Below, one piece after another: positions 50,390 through 60,405 of a DNA stretch of 64,000 nucleotides. The stretch comes from Sporosarcina oncorhynchi. Lineage in GTDB: Bacteria > Bacillota > Bacilli > Bacillales_A > Planococcaceae. The stretch spans positions 3,282,001-3,346,000 of the forward strand of contig NZ_CP129118.1 in NCBI RefSeq assembly GCF_033304615.1, written 5' to 3'. Position numbers and translations under genes: made by a program. The notes under the pieces are model-generated. The model was not told where the DNA came from. It did no database searches and was given only the letters and a program-made list of their open reading frames with translations. Numbering within the stretch: position 1 is the stretch's first letter; each line of letters starts with the position of its first letter.

Positions 50390-51950
50390 TCCACTTCCAC
50401 TCCTCGACATTCCACAGGAAACCTGAGCCGTGATGACCAAGCGTTCGCTCTTTCACGCCTTCCATACTGCCATGAATGCCATATACAGCATCGACGTATG
50501 CGATAAATGCAAATGCAGGATCGTTTGCAAGCTCTTCCTGGAATGCGGCATAACTTGCTTTCCGTTCTTCCACATCGATTGCTAATCGACCTTGCTCTAA
50601 CAGCTCATCAACAGCTGCATTTGAATAGCTTCCATAATTATAGCCCGGGCTTGTCAAACTCGATTCACTTGAATGGAACAAGCTATACGTATGATGATCA
50701 GCATCATATGGGCTGCCCCAGCCAATCATGAATGCATCTGTGTCTTCTATCGTTATGGCTGACCAATCGAGTGCAGCCACTTGGACGTTCGCACCGATCT
50801 TGTTGAACCCTTCAGCTACATAATTGGCCATATTTACGCGAACCGCATCAGACGCGGGCGCCGTAATTGTAAATGCCAGTTGCTGTCCGTCTTTATAACG
50901 GAACCCGTCATCCACTTTCGCCCAACCGGCTTCTTCCAGCAACATGTCCGCTTTTGCAGGGTCGTACGTGTATTTCTCTATCGACTCATTATTGAAGGTA
51001 TGTTTTTGAAGTGGAGAGTAGGCTTCTTCGCCATACTCTTTTAAAATACCTTTAACTACTTGTGCTCGATCGATTGCATAGCTGAATGCCTGACGTACGC
51101 GAACATCTTGCCATAACTCATTTTGCATATTGAATAATAGCCCACGATAATCTGCTGTATTGACATCATAAATTTTCAGATGCTCTTTCTTTTCCATTTC
51201 AGCGACTTGATTCGGGTCAAGCAACGCAATATCGACTTCGCCCGATGCCAATTGAAGTGCGCGGACGTTACTATCTGGGATAAATTTAAAAATGACTTTC
51301 TCGATGGAAGGCTTCGTACCATAAAATTGTTCATATGCCTTTAGTGTCAAACTCGTGCCGCGATTCCACTGATCGAACTGATACGGGCCTGCGCCAATTG
51401 GATGACTATTGAAATCAGCGGTGCGCATATCCACCCCATCAAAGGCATGTTTCGGTAAAAGTGGAACTGTTAGTTTATCGAGGATAGGTGTGAAAGGATG
51501 CTTGAGTTGCATCTCAAACTGGTAGTCATCGATTCTCTTCAATGAATCTATTTCTGTAAAATCGGATTTCAGATAGGATGCGTTGTTGTCATCCAGGATA
51601 CTTTCAATCGTGAAGATGACGTCATCTGCAGTCAGTGCTTCGCCGTCATGAAATTGAATATCTTCACGAATGTTGAATGTGTATGTCAGTTTGTCATCAG
51701 AAATTGCAAATGATTTTGCAATATCCTCAACGGCTTCATTATTCTCATTAAAACGGAACAGTCCCCGGAATAGGAGTGCGTCCAAATTTGTTTCTTCCAG
51801 AATCGGATTCAGTCCATCAAATTCAGATTCTGATGCGTAAATCAGATGATTTTCTCTATTTGTATTGGTCGTTGCATTCTTATCTCCGCAACCCGCCACC
51901 ACTAGTAGCATCACCATACTCATAATCAGTACAACGTAATTTTTGTTCAT
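50379..51950 (-). CDS. Nickel/metallophore-type substrate-binding lipoprotein (NikA/CntA-like)
   Basis: The 523-residue protein has a lipoprotein signal with lipobox VAGC (Cys at about 21) and the SBP family 5 fold: LIYASESEFDGLNPILEE, then YTFNIREDIQFHDGEALTADDV (split here by description) and a C-terminal lobe with DADHHTYSLFHSSE. Family 5 proteins bind peptides, nickel or nickel chelates. It follows the urease accessory genes by 18 bp and is co-oriented, so nickel for urease is the most likely cargo. The ligand is inferred from context. Confidence 0.85.
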   Translation of the reverse strand: MNKNYVVLIMSMVMLLVVAGCGDKNATTNTNRENHLIYASESEFDGLNPILEETNLDALLFRGLFRFNENNEAVEDIAKSFAISDDKLTYTFNIREDIQFHDGEALTADDVIFTIESILDDNNASYLKSDFTEIDSLKRIDDYQFEMQLKHPFTPILDKLTVPLLPKHAFDGVDMRTADFNSHPIGAGPYQFDQWNRGTSLTLKAYEQFYGTKPSIEKVIFKFIPDSNVRALQLASGEVDIALLDPNQVAEMEKKEHLKIYDVNTADYRGLLFNMQNELWQDVRVRQAFSYAIDRAQVVKGILKEYGEEAYSPLQKHTFNNESIEKYTYDPAKADMLLEEAGWAKVDDGFRYKDGQQLAFTITAPASDAVRVNMANYVAEGFNKIGANVQVAALDWSAITIEDTDAFMIGWGSPYDADHHTYSLFHSSESSLTSPGYNYGSYSNAAVDELLEQGRLAIDVEERKASYAAFQEELANDPAFAFIAYVDAVYGIHGSMEGVKERTLGHHGSGFLWNVEEWKWNDR

Positions 51951-51968
51951 TCAAAAGCCTCCATGCTT

Positions 51969-52796
51969 CTAGATACAGGCAGCGAGTTCAGAAAACACGC
52001 GCTTCATTTCCTGTTGCAAAGTCCATTGATCTACTCCGAGGAATCGGCAATGGACGGCATTTCCTGTTAGTTTTGTGATACTTGCCCGCAAGCCGTTGCC
52101 AACGTTCATCGCTTCTTGAATCGCCCGCAGGTCAATTTTGTCGACATTATTGGATACAAGCCAAATGGAGCCTATGTATAAGGCTTCTTCCAACATCCCG
52201 ATACGATTATATTGCATGGTTTCCGGGGTGAAGTGGATTGCGTCAAATGCAATCAGCTCCCCATCGACAGAAATACGCATTGTCGATTTCAATGATGTGA
52301 AGTCGAATACTTCGCCACGCTTTTCCCTGCCCGGTGCAAGAATTTCACCCCAAAGCAATGTAGCATTTGCAGCTAGCTGAATGGTCGTTTCCATCTGGAA
52401 TTTTGCATTCGCGAAAGGAATGATTACTTCCGGCATCCATTCTAGACGTGCTTGTTCTTCGACGTTGACGTTAATGGATTGCACACATGTCTCACCTGTA
52501 TGTGAACGGTATACTTTCAGTGCCGATTGTTGAATCATTCGTACCTTGCTTTTTGGTTTTAGGTGAATCGAAATATCATTTCGATCACCCGCCACCATGC
52601 CCCCCGATGATTCCATGACATAGACGGTCGCCATCGGGTCTTTCCCCTCATACAATTCACGGCTCGCCTTCAAAGGAGGTTGTTGAAAGACATGCGGCAT
52701 CCGTGTATAACCTCTTCTCGGTTCAAAAACCAAGTCCAACTTCCCGTGATGGTTGATGCGTGCCGGTTTACTTACTGTCACTTGCGACTCCGACAT
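51969..52796 (-). CDS. ureD: Urease accessory protein UreD (UreH)
   Basis: The start is ambiguous. ATG 52796 lies within the end of ureG, while GTG 52781 is better spaced behind GGAG. The frame upstream to 52886 is unlikely. The product of about 275 residues has the UreD hallmarks [30 protein letters not shown], an SALKVYRSH region and RFLGVD near the C-terminus. UreD scaffolds the UreFG complex on apo-urease and carries a tunnel for nickel transfer. Last gene of the urease cluster proper. Confidence 0.9.
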   Translation of the reverse strand: MSESQVTVSKPARINHHGKLDLVFEPRRGYTRMPHVFQQPPLKASRELYEGKDPMATVYVMESSGGMVAGDRNDISIHLKPKSKVRMIQQSALKVYRSHTGETCVQSINVNVEEQARLEWMPEVIIPFANAKFQMETTIQLAANATLLWGEILAPGREKRGEVFDFTSLKSTMRISVDGELIAFDAIHFTPETMQYNRIGMLEEALYIGSIWLVSNNVDKIDLRAIQEAMNVGNGLRASITKLTGNAVHCRFLGVDQWTLQQEMKRVFSELAACI

Positions 52797-53397
52797 CTTC
52801 AAGCAGCATGTTTCGTTTAATCCACTGAACGATTTGATCGACATTTTTTTGCGTACGAACATCCGCAAATACAAATGGACGGCCATTGCGCATTTTCAAA
52901 ACGTCGCTTTCCATCAATTCCAAATCGACCCCAACATGCGGTGCAAGATCCGTTTTATTGATCAATAAAAGATCTGATCGCGTTAGTGCCGGACCACCTT
53001 TACGCGGAATATCTTGACCTTCCGCCACGTCAATTACATAGATATAAGCATCAACCAATTCGGGACTAAATGTCGCGGATAAGTTATCACCGCCACTTTC
53101 AACAAAAATAATATCGAGGTCTGTAAACCGTTCTTTCAATTCATCAATCGCCGCAAAGTTCATGGACGCATCTTCGCGGATTGCAGTATGTGGACAGCCA
53201 CCTGTCTCCACACCAATAATCCGATTTTCTTCCAACACTCCATTATGAATGAGGAACTGTGCATCTTCACGTGTGTAAATATCATTCGTAATAACCGCGA
53301 TGTTATAGTCTGCATGCATCGCGCGAGTCAATTGGTCGACGAGCGATGTTTTGCCCGATCCAACTGGACCCCCGATGCCGATTCGTACTGGTTTCAT
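52768..53397 (-). CDS. ureG: Urease accessory GTPase UreG
   Basis: The start is ATG 53397 behind GAGGGG. The 209-residue SIMIBI GTPase has the P-loop [11 protein letters not shown] (about 8-18), the metal-binding CPH motif in [30 protein letters not shown] and the base-recognition NKTDL. GTP-dependent dimerisation carries nickel to the UreD-UreF-apo-urease complex. It lies 18 bp after ureF and its end overlaps the ureD start. Confidence 0.95.
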   Translation of the reverse strand: MKPVRIGIGGPVGSGKTSLVDQLTRAMHADYNIAVITNDIYTREDAQFLIHNGVLEENRIIGVETGGCPHTAIREDASMNFAAIDELKERFTDLDIIFVESGGDNLSATFSPELVDAYIYVIDVAEGQDIPRKGGPALTRSDLLLINKTDLAPHVGVDLELMESDVLKMRNGRPFVFADVRTQKNVDQIVQWIKRNMLLEDVGVASDSK

Positions 53398-53415
53398 TCG
53401 ACAACCCCTCACATT

Positions 53416-54156
53416 CTATGAAATAAATAAGCGTGAAAATAAATATTCGTGTTTCATGGATGCTAACTCGATACCGAGAGCATTATTGCGCAGTTCTGAT
53501 TCCGTCAATGTTGACACAAGCGACGCTGCCTCCATAACCTCTTTCGATAAGGCGTGAACAGCTTGAACACCTGTATTTTGCCCAAACGGGACAGCACGTA
53601 CTGCGTTTTGGACAAGTCCATTCACAGATGCGAATAAATAAGAAAGCACTGCATGATGGACATCCACTTCACTGATTGCGCAGTAAATCCCGTAAGAAAT
53701 TGCATAGTGCCCTTTCACTTCATTGGACTGAATCCGATTTTTCCACTCATCGAAAAACAGATTCTCGACGAGCGGGGCAACCGTGCGGATGAACTGTTTG
53801 CCTAGATTGATACTGGCATCCCGTGATTCTTTCGCAAGTTTAATGGCACCACAAATCTGATCCAGTTCAACAAGACGAACAACATCCTGATTTCTCGCCG
53901 CCGCATAGGCTTCTTGAATAAGAATCGCATCACCATAGACGAGGTTTTGATAAAGGAATGTTGTGCAAAATTCAATCAAGTCTTCCTTCGTACGGATCAG
54001 ATCTTCTTGAATATACGTTTCCATTCCATAGGATTGCGTATACGATCCAATTGGAAAGGCAGAATCATGAATCTGCAACAACTTCAAAAACTGCAGATCA
54101 GTGGGAGTGCCCACGGTATTTAAACGGTTGTTTGAATCTGCGTTCGGTTGTTTCAT
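53416..54156 (-). CDS. ureF: Urease accessory protein UreF
   Basis: The start chosen is ATG 54156 (AGGTG six bases upstream), which makes the gene overlap ureE by 59 bp; no better site is seen nearer the conserved region. The 246-residue all-helical protein contains LKLLQIHDSAFPIGSYTQSYGME (residues about 26-48), the hallmark UreF segment, and a Gly/Asn-rich C-terminal part. UreF regulates UreG GTP hydrolysis and bridges it to UreD. Confidence 0.92.
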   Translation of the reverse strand: MKQPNADSNNRLNTVGTPTDLQFLKLLQIHDSAFPIGSYTQSYGMETYIQEDLIRTKEDLIEFCTTFLYQNLVYGDAILIQEAYAAARNQDVVRLVELDQICGAIKLAKESRDASINLGKQFIRTVAPLVENLFFDEWKNRIQSNEVKGHYAISYGIYCAISEVDVHHAVLSYLFASVNGLVQNAVRAVPFGQNTGVQAVHALSKEVMEAASLVSTLTESELRNNALGIELASMKHEYLFSRLFIS

Positions 54157-54544
54157 AGTCCACACCTACTTCGTCTAACAATGGCGCTAATGTGTGGTCG
54201 GCGCGGACTACGATTTCATTTTTCTCAATTAATGAAGGTGTGTGTCGGTTGCCAAGTTCAAATGCAGCCTTGCCCATTTCGACCATATCTTTTGGTCGGA
54301 TAACGATGACTGCTTCCATTTTTGTACGAATGGCGATACAACGTTCTGCATCTTCGTATAGCAAATCACCGTATTGCAGAGACTCTTCCTGGTCGATGCG
54401 CAATGCGATGTCGGTACCCGCTGTGGTTTCGGTTCGGATGATACGCTTGCTCAATTCTTCCCATTCAAGCTCTACCCATTCAAGTTGTTTGCCGGTTATT
54501 TCTTCTGTATCCCCGATGTTGCCAATGATTTTTTCGATTAACAT
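54098..54544 (-). CDS. ureE: Urease nickel metallochaperone UreE
   Basis: The start is ATG 54544 behind GAGGG. The 148-residue protein has an N-terminal peptide-binding domain (to about residue 75) and a metal-binding domain with MGKAAFELGNRHTPSLIEKN, which includes the conserved interface histidine. Unlike Klebsiella UreE it has no long His-rich tail; it ends KYRGHSH. It hands nickel to UreG. The gene sits between ureC and ureF. Confidence 0.92.
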   Translation of the reverse strand: MLIEKIIGNIGDTEEITGKQLEWVELEWEELSKRIIRTETTAGTDIALRIDQEESLQYGDLLYEDAERCIAIRTKMEAVIVIRPKDMVEMGKAAFELGNRHTPSLIEKNEIVVRADHTLAPLLDEVGVDYETTERRFKQPFKYRGHSH

Positions 54545-54592
54545 GTATTTCCCTCTTTTCTGGAGTGAGTGCATTTCAATCAACGGTTCACC

Positions 54593-56308
54593 TTAAAACA
54601 AGAAGTATCGCTGTGCCATTGGAAGGACACTCACGGGTTCGCATGTTGCCAGTTCTCCATCAAGTTTCACTTCATATGTCTCGGGATCGACGTCAATAAC
54701 AGGCATTTCGCTGTTATGCTTCATGTCAGCTTTTGAAACGTTACGGCAATTTTTCACGGTGCCGATAAGTTTCTTCAGTCCGAGCTGTTCAGGCAGGCCT
54801 TCTTCAACTGCGATTTTCGGCAAGAATGTCATGCCGATATTTTGTGGACCTTGTCCATGGAATCCATACATCCTACGGCCCATCATTGGTTGAGGAGTCG
54901 GAATGGATGCATTCGGATCACCTGTAATCGCATATACGGCAACACCCGCTTTAATCACAACTTCTGATTTCACACCGAAGAATGCCGGATCCCATAAAAT
55001 GATATCTGCTAGTTTACCTTCCTCCAAAGAGCCGATTTCATGTGAAATACCTTGGGCAATCGCAGGATTTATCGTATATTTTGCAATATAGCGTTTTACA
55101 CGATAGTTGTCATTGTCATTGCCTTCATCCTGCGCAAGAGCTCCACGCTGCATCTTCATCTTATTCGCCGTTTGCCATGTGCGAATTGCAACTTCCCCTA
55201 CCCTGCCCATCGCTTGGGAATCAGATGACATAATACTCAAAATCCCCAGATCCTGCATAATATCTTCTGCGGCAATCGTTTCCGGACGGATCCTTGAATC
55301 TGCGAAAGCAACGTCTTCCGGCACATCATGCTTCAAATGATGACATACCATCAGCATGTCCAAATGCTCATCAATCGTATTCGTTGTAAATGGTTTTGTT
55401 GGATTCGTGGAGGCAGGCAACACGTTTGGCAATGAAGCCATCTTCAACTGGTCAGGCGCATGGCCTCCGCCAGCTCCTTCCGTATGAAAGACGTGAATAA
55501 CGCGTCCAGCAATCGCATCAATCGTATCTTCAACGAACCCTGCTTCGTTTAACGTATCGGAGTGCAATGCAATTTGAATATCATATTCATCCGCAACTGT
55601 CAGACTTTGATGCAATGAAGAAGGAGTTGCACCCCAATCTTCATGAATCTTCATACCAATCGCACCTGCTCGAATCTGTTCAACAAGTGGTTCAGGAAAA
55701 GCCGCACTTCCTTTTCCGAATAGACCGATATTCATCGGAATATCCTCGATTGCTTGCAACATCCGGTGCAAATGCCACTTTCCAGGCGTCACCGTTGTTG
55801 CGCGCGACCCAGCCGCCGGACCCGTTCCCCCACCGATGAATGTCGTTGTCCCCGCAAACAATGCCGTATCTACTTGTTGGGGGCTGATGAAGTGAATATG
55901 TGTATCGATCGCACCCGCTGTCGCGATCAACCCTTCACCCGCGTACACTTCGGTACCAACACCGATAATCATCCCCTGATCGACGCCATCCATCGTATTC
56001 GGATTACCCGCTTTACCGATGCCCGCGATCCGGCCATTCTTAATGCCAATATCCGCTTTAACAATCCCTGTATAGTCAATGATCATCACATTCGTAATAA
56101 CCGTATCAAGCACACCTTCTTCAGAAGTCTTCTGTCCATTTTGGCCCATCGATACACGCAACGACTTACCGCCGCCGAAAACTCCTTCATCTCCATATGT
56201 CGTATAATCCTTTTCGATCTCAATCCACAAATCAGTATCCGCAAGACGAACCTTATCGCCCACAGTCGGACCAAACATTTTTGCATATTGCCCATGTGTA
56301 ACTTTCAC
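54593..56308 (-). CDS. ureC: Urease subunit alpha
   Basis: The start is GTG 56308, directly after the ureB stop codon, behind AAAGGAG. The 571-residue catalytic subunit has all nickel ligands of the amidohydrolase site: His137 and His139 (DTHIHF), carbamylated Lys220 (GMKIHEDWG), further histidines in [10 protein letters not shown] and [12 protein letters not shown], and the Asp in SSDSQAMGR. The active-site flap [20 protein letters not shown] carries the mobile Cys and His. It hydrolyses urea to ammonia and carbamate. Numbers match the family exactly, so the enzyme appears complete. Confidence 0.97.
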   Translation of the reverse strand: MKVTHGQYAKMFGPTVGDKVRLADTDLWIEIEKDYTTYGDEGVFGGGKSLRVSMGQNGQKTSEEGVLDTVITNVMIIDYTGIVKADIGIKNGRIAGIGKAGNPNTMDGVDQGMIIGVGTEVYAGEGLIATAGAIDTHIHFISPQQVDTALFAGTTTFIGGGTGPAAGSRATTVTPGKWHLHRMLQAIEDIPMNIGLFGKGSAAFPEPLVEQIRAGAIGMKIHEDWGATPSSLHQSLTVADEYDIQIALHSDTLNEAGFVEDTIDAIAGRVIHVFHTEGAGGGHAPDQLKMASLPNVLPASTNPTKPFTTNTIDEHLDMLMVCHHLKHDVPEDVAFADSRIRPETIAAEDIMQDLGILSIMSSDSQAMGRVGEVAIRTWQTANKMKMQRGALAQDEGNDNDNYRVKRYIAKYTINPAIAQGISHEIGSLEEGKLADIILWDPAFFGVKSEVVIKAGVAVYAITGDPNASIPTPQPMMGRRMYGFHGQGPQNIGMTFLPKIAVEEGLPEQLGLKKLIGTVKNCRNVSKADMKHNSEMPVIDVDPETYEVKLDGELATCEPVSVLPMAQRYFLF

Positions 56309-56674
56309 TTAACTGTCAGCTCCTTTGAACCCACTGTCAGATGCCTTTTCAATAATTTCAGCTTTTTTATGCGTCGAGCCTTCCGTCAATTGGTTCAATC
56401 CGAACACATGACGCTTCCCGCCAAACTCGACAAGCTCAACTTCCTTCTCTTCACCCGGCTCAAAACGTACAGCCGTCCCGGAAGGTATATTTAAATGCAT
56501 CCCTACCGCCTGTTGCCGATCGAACTCAAGAAATCTATTTACCTCGATGAAGTGAAAATGTGAACCAACTTGAATCGGCCGGTCACCTGTATTCGCAACA
56601 CGCACCGATTTCACCTCACGTCCAACATTAATCTGAATAACGCCATCAGCTGTCCTGATTTCTCCAGGAATCAT
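56309..56674 (-). CDS. ureB: Urease subunit beta
   Basis: The 121-residue protein has the urease beta signature [18 protein letters not shown], then [21 protein letters not shown] and a Glu/Lys-rich end. It stabilises the alpha/gamma assembly and contributes to the flap region. It lies 12 bp after ureA and abuts ureC, so the three structural genes are translated together. Confidence 0.96.
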   Translation of the reverse strand: MIPGEIRTADGVIQINVGREVKSVRVANTGDRPIQVGSHFHFIEVNRFLEFDRQQAVGMHLNIPSGTAVRFEPGEEKEVELVEFGGKRHVFGLNQLTEGSTHKKAEIIEKASDSGFKGADS

Positions 56675-56686
56675 TAAAATCCTCCT

Positions 56687-56989
56687 TTACTGAATCGGAT
56701 TATGTACCGTCACAAGCTTCGTACCATCAGGGAACGTACACTCAATCTGTACATCACTAATCATATCGCCGACACCTTCCATACAATCTTCCACTGTGAG
56801 CACTTGTTTCCCCTCACTCATAAGTTGCGCAACCGTCTTTCCATCACGCGCGCCCTCCATGATGAAATGACAAAGAAGCGCCATCGCCTCAGGATAATTC
56901 AACTTCACGCCTCGCGCTTTACGCTTCAACGCCAGTTCTCCCGCAACATGCAACAATAACTTCTCCTGTTCAACTGGTGACAATTTCAA
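56687..56989 (-). CDS. ureA: Urease subunit gamma
   Basis: The start is TTG 56989, preceded by GAGGTG. The 100-residue protein begins [20 protein letters not shown] and contains [21 protein letters not shown] and [20 protein letters not shown], all hallmark gamma-subunit segments. First gene of the ureABCEFGD cluster. The promoter must lie within 57000-57200. The weak start codon may tune the level of the subunit. Confidence 0.96.
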   Translation of the reverse strand: MKLSPVEQEKLLLHVAGELALKRKARGVKLNYPEAMALLCHFIMEGARDGKTVAQLMSEGKQVLTVEDCMEGVGDMISDVQIECTFPDGTKLVTVHNPIQ

Positions 56990-56999
56990 CAGAAAACAC

Positions 57000-57326
57000 C
57001 TCGCTCAATTAATTTTTGATATTTTAAAAAATTGGAGATAAAAATGAGCCTCCTTATACGTCTATTCTTTTTTTTCGAATACTTGTTTTGTGTTTCGCAT
57101 GAATATGCAATAGTGGACAAACGTCCATTGATTGGGACCTGGCTTGATGCAGATCAAAAGGGGTATTAGAGGTAAACTACAACAGCACTAGTATAAGATA
57201 TTAAAATTTGCTTGGCAACCATATCAAATCCAAGCAACTTCTAAATAGTGATAAAAGTTCTTTTTTACTACAATCGCACACACAATTCTTCACTAACCCA
57301 TCCAATCTGTCCGCGTACAAAAAAGG
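57000..57326. other. Urease upstream region with a strong hairpin
   Basis: No gene is visible in this AT-rich 327 bp. TTGCTTGG (57208-57215) and CCAAGCAA (57230-57237) form a perfect 8-bp dyad followed, on the minus strand, by an AAATTTT stretch; it may be a terminator or the binding site of a urease regulator. I see no canonical GlnR/TnrA site and no unambiguous sigma-A promoter for ureA. Confidence 0.45.
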
Positions 57327-57354
57327 AAAAAGCCGCCCTGATAATCAGGACGAC
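57327..57354 (-). terminator. Terminator of the dpp/ykf operon
   Basis: On the minus strand GTCGTCCTGAT pairs with ATCAGGGCGGC (G-U allowed) and is followed by five T. It overlaps the last codons and stop of the ATPase gene. Confidence 0.75.
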
Positions 57355-58358
57355 CCTACTGGAATTTTCACCGCATCGGTTCGCTTCATCACTTCTTCAT
57401 CATGCAGATGACAAGCAACAAAATGGCCTTCTTCCTTCTCCAGCCACTTTGGTTTCACATCTGCACAGACCGACATCGCATACGGACAGCGTGTCCGGAA
57501 CACACAGCCTGATGGCGGATCAATCGGACTCGGCAACTCACCTTTCAGCAAAATACGCTCACGTGATTCTTCGATATCAGGATCCGGAATCGGAATCGCC
57601 GACAGCAATGCTTCCGTATAAGGATGCAGCGGTTTATCATACAATTGCTCACTTGTCGTCAGTTCCACCATATGGCCCAAATACATAACCGCTATCCGGC
57701 TCGAGATATACTTTACCATTGACAGATCATGCGCGATGAATAGGTAAGTTAACCCTTTTTCACGCTGTAGCCGTTGCAGCAATTTTACAACTTGTGCCTG
57801 GACAGATACATCCAACGCAGAAATCGGCTCATCGGCGATGATGAATTCTGGATCTAACGCGAGCGAACGGGCGATACCAATACGTTGCCGTTGACCACCT
57901 GAAAATTCATGCGGATACCGGTTTGCATGATCCCTGTTCAAGCCAACATCTTCGAGCAATTCATTGACACGCTTCCGCATTTCAGCCTGTGTTTTGAACA
58001 TTCCATGGATTTGCATTGGTTCCGCTATAATTTCATAGACCGTTGAACGTGGATTCAGAGAAGCATACGGATCCTGGAAAATCATCTGCATTTTTTTCAG
58101 GAACCGCGCTCTTTCCTTATCTGTCATATCATGGACGCTTTGCCCTTCATATAACACTTCGCCATCCGTCTTATTATATAAACCGAGGATTGTCCGCCCC
58201 GCTGTCGACTTTCCGCAACCGGATTCACCGACAAGGCCGAACGTCTCCCCCCTCAGAATATCGAAACTGATGCCATCGACCGCTTTCAATGTCTTCCCTT
58301 TACCAACGTCAAAATGCCGCTTCAGCTCTTTGACCGATAAAATCACATCGTCTGTCAT
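57345..58358 (-). CDS. Oligopeptide ABC transporter ATP-binding protein (OppF/YkfD-like)
   Basis: The start is ATG 58358 behind GAGGGGG. The 337-residue ATPase has Walker A GESGCGKST, signature EFSGGQRQRIGIARSL, Walker B FIIADEPISALD, and the C-terminal oligopeptide/dipeptide extension with the Cys pattern CVFRTRCPYAMSVC, as in OppF/DppF. Its place after a ykfC-like gene equals that of ykfD in B. subtilis. It should power uptake of cell-wall peptides together with the DppD-like ATPase at the window's end. Confidence 0.9.
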   Translation of the reverse strand: MTDDVILSVKELKRHFDVGKGKTLKAVDGISFDILRGETFGLVGESGCGKSTAGRTILGLYNKTDGEVLYEGQSVHDMTDKERARFLKKMQMIFQDPYASLNPRSTVYEIIAEPMQIHGMFKTQAEMRKRVNELLEDVGLNRDHANRYPHEFSGGQRQRIGIARSLALDPEFIIADEPISALDVSVQAQVVKLLQRLQREKGLTYLFIAHDLSMVKYISSRIAVMYLGHMVELTTSEQLYDKPLHPYTEALLSAIPIPDPDIEESRERILLKGELPSPIDPPSGCVFRTRCPYAMSVCADVKPKWLEKEEGHFVACHLHDEEVMKRTDAVKIPVGSS

Positions 58359-59302
58359 TCGTCTGCCCCCTCTCGTTGACCGTATCTTCGTACCGCACAC
58401 AGTTCTTTTTCCAACTTCGTTCCCGCAAGTTTCAACACTTCAATCGACTGTCCGGTTGACGGTGAGTGGAGCATCAAGCCATCGCCATAATAAAATCCGA
58501 CGTGACGTACATTTCCTTTGCCTTCATCATTCGCAAAAAACAATAAATCACCCTTCATCCAACGATTCCTATCTTCCAAAGGCACCTCTTCGCCGCCTTT
58601 TGCCTGGTCACTTGCATCTCTTGGGATGAAGTACCCGCAAGCTTTTAACATATTATACGTGAATCCCGAACAGTCATAGCCGTATGAAGACATACCGCCC
58701 CAGAAGTAAGGCAAATCCAAGTAAGCTAACCCTTCCTCGACCGCCGCTGCAGCTGTCCGTTTATGGAACTGATGAATGGAACTTGCTCTGACAATATCCA
58801 TTTTTAAAATGAGTGCATCTCCATGAGGTGTGCGCACCTTAAAATGGTCGTCACTTTCGTCAATCAACGGCAGGATTGTATTGAATGGGACGATCAGTTT
58901 TGGTGTTCCATCCATAGTCCAAAGTTGTGACTTCGCTACTGCTACACGGATAAAGCCCCCCGACTCTTCCACACGCTCCGCCTTTTTCAGTTGTGCTACA
59001 GGCACCCAACCCGGATAACCCCGCTCATCCCTTTTGCACGGTTGCCAAACAGCGATTACTTTCGCCCATTCATCAACGATTTCATCGACAATGACCGGTT
59101 CGCCATAGAGGAGTTGCGACTGGACTCGATTGCCGTCACACAAATCCAACCGTTGTTCATAGGCCAGTTTTTCAAGCCATTTATTCAATTGCACCGGATT
59201 CGAAGTACCTTCCGCATCGATGTCACGCGCAGACTCTGGTGAAGTCCATATCGTTGCGACAGGGACGTTGCATGCATACATGTTTACAGTCATCTCAGTC
59301 AT
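58355..59302 (-). CDS. ykfC: NlpC/P60 endopeptidase, YkfC-like (gamma-D-Glu-L-Lys/DAP peptidase)
   Basis: The 315-residue protein has no signal peptide, so it is cytosolic. It has two SH3b-like regions (about 15-105 and 115-175) and a C-terminal NlpC/P60 domain with catalytic Cys211 (GYDCSGFT), His267 (RHVGFY) and a further polar residue near His279. YkfC splits the gamma-D-Glu to diamino acid bond in imported muropeptides, releasing L-Ala-D-Glu for the epimerase encoded just upstream. It overlaps both neighbours by 4 bp. Confidence 0.9.
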   Translation of the reverse strand: MTEMTVNMYACNVPVATIWTSPESARDIDAEGTSNPVQLNKWLEKLAYEQRLDLCDGNRVQSQLLYGEPVIVDEIVDEWAKVIAVWQPCKRDERGYPGWVPVAQLKKAERVEESGGFIRVAVAKSQLWTMDGTPKLIVPFNTILPLIDESDDHFKVRTPHGDALILKMDIVRASSIHQFHKRTAAAAVEEGLAYLDLPYFWGGMSSYGYDCSGFTYNMLKACGYFIPRDASDQAKGGEEVPLEDRNRWMKGDLLFFANDEGKGNVRHVGFYYGDGLMLHSPSTGQSIEVLKLAGTKLEKELCAVRRYGQREGADE

Positions 59303-60405
59303 TTACCTTCCACCTTCCCGATACGCGACATTCCTTCATAATCTAGGCCAAGTCCAGTCGTTTCCGGCATCCGGATTTTCCTACCTTCATAGACGATCCC
59401 GCCCGGCACAATGTCCTCGGCAAGCATCAGTGGAGCGTCAAAGTCGAATCGTGTAATGTTCGGCTGACTTGCTGCAAAATGAGCCGCAGCGGTAATGCCA
59501 AGTTTCGTTTCAATCATGCTGCCGACCATGCATTGTACACCGAATGATTCCGCCAACGCATTGATTTTAAGCGCTTCATGGATACCACCTGACTTCATCA
59601 ACTTGATATTAATCAAATCTGCAGCACGACATTCCAATACGCGGAGCGCATCTCTCGCTGAAAAGACGCTTTCGTCTGCCATGATAGGTGTCAATGTGTG
59701 GTTTGTTACATATGTAAGCCCTTTAATATCATCAGCTGGCACTGGTTGTTCGATCAGTTCGATAGTCAAACCTGCGTCTTCCATCCGACCGATGGCGAAT
59801 ACCGCTTCTTTTGGAGACCATCCTTGATTGGCGTCAAGCCGGATTTTCGGACCGTTACCGACCCGTTCCCGTATAGACCTGATCCGTTCGATATCTTCCC
59901 CAATTTCACCGATGCCCACTTTCACTTTTAATACATTAAAACCTTCTGCAATATAACGCTCTGCATCATCTGCCATTTCAGCCGGGTCATTGACACTTAC
60001 CGTGAAATCCGTTTCAATTTCATTGCGGAATCCGCCAAGCAATTGGTAGAGTGGCAACCCGGCCAACTGTCCAAGCAGATCATGAATGGCCATATCGACA
60101 GCGGCTTTCGCACTTGTATTGCGGACGATTGACCGGTGCAGCAGGCGGAATACTTCCTCGCGATTGGCGATAGCCTTCCCGATCAATTGGGGTGCAATCA
60201 CTTCTTCGATTGCATACTTGATACTGCCGAGTGAGTCGCCCGTAATGACGTGTGTTGGGGGTGCTTCCCCCCAGCCACTACGGCCGTCGTCGCATGTTAC
60301 TTTGACATATACCGCATAGGCTGTCGTCACTGTGCGCAGTGCTGTTTTGAACGGTTTCGTTAATGGCACGGCGACAGGGAATGTTTCAATGGTTTGGATA
60401 TGCAC
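59299..60405 (-). CDS. ykfB: L-Ala-D/L-Glu epimerase
   Basis: The start is GTG 60405 behind GGGGGTGG. This 368-residue enolase-superfamily enzyme has the muconate-lactonising subgroup catalysts: the KxK pair in VLKVKVG (about 160-166), metal ligands in RLDANQGW, IELIEQPV and MADESVF, and the second base lysine in INIKLMKSGG. It epimerises the D-Glu of L-Ala-D-Glu so that the dipeptide can be cleaved by ordinary dipeptidases. Neighbouring ykfA and ykfC homologues make this specific assignment likely. Confidence 0.9.
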   Translation of the reverse strand: MHIQTIETFPVAVPLTKPFKTALRTVTTAYAVYVKVTCDDGRSGWGEAPPTHVITGDSLGSIKYAIEEVIAPQLIGKAIANREEVFRLLHRSIVRNTSAKAAVDMAIHDLLGQLAGLPLYQLLGGFRNEIETDFTVSVNDPAEMADDAERYIAEGFNVLKVKVGIGEIGEDIERIRSIRERVGNGPKIRLDANQGWSPKEAVFAIGRMEDAGLTIELIEQPVPADDIKGLTYVTNHTLTPIMADESVFSARDALRVLECRAADLINIKLMKSGGIHEALKINALAESFGVQCMVGSMIETKLGITAAAHFAASQPNITRFDFDAPLMLAEDIVPGGIVYEGRKIRMPETTGLGLDYEGMSRIGKVEGK

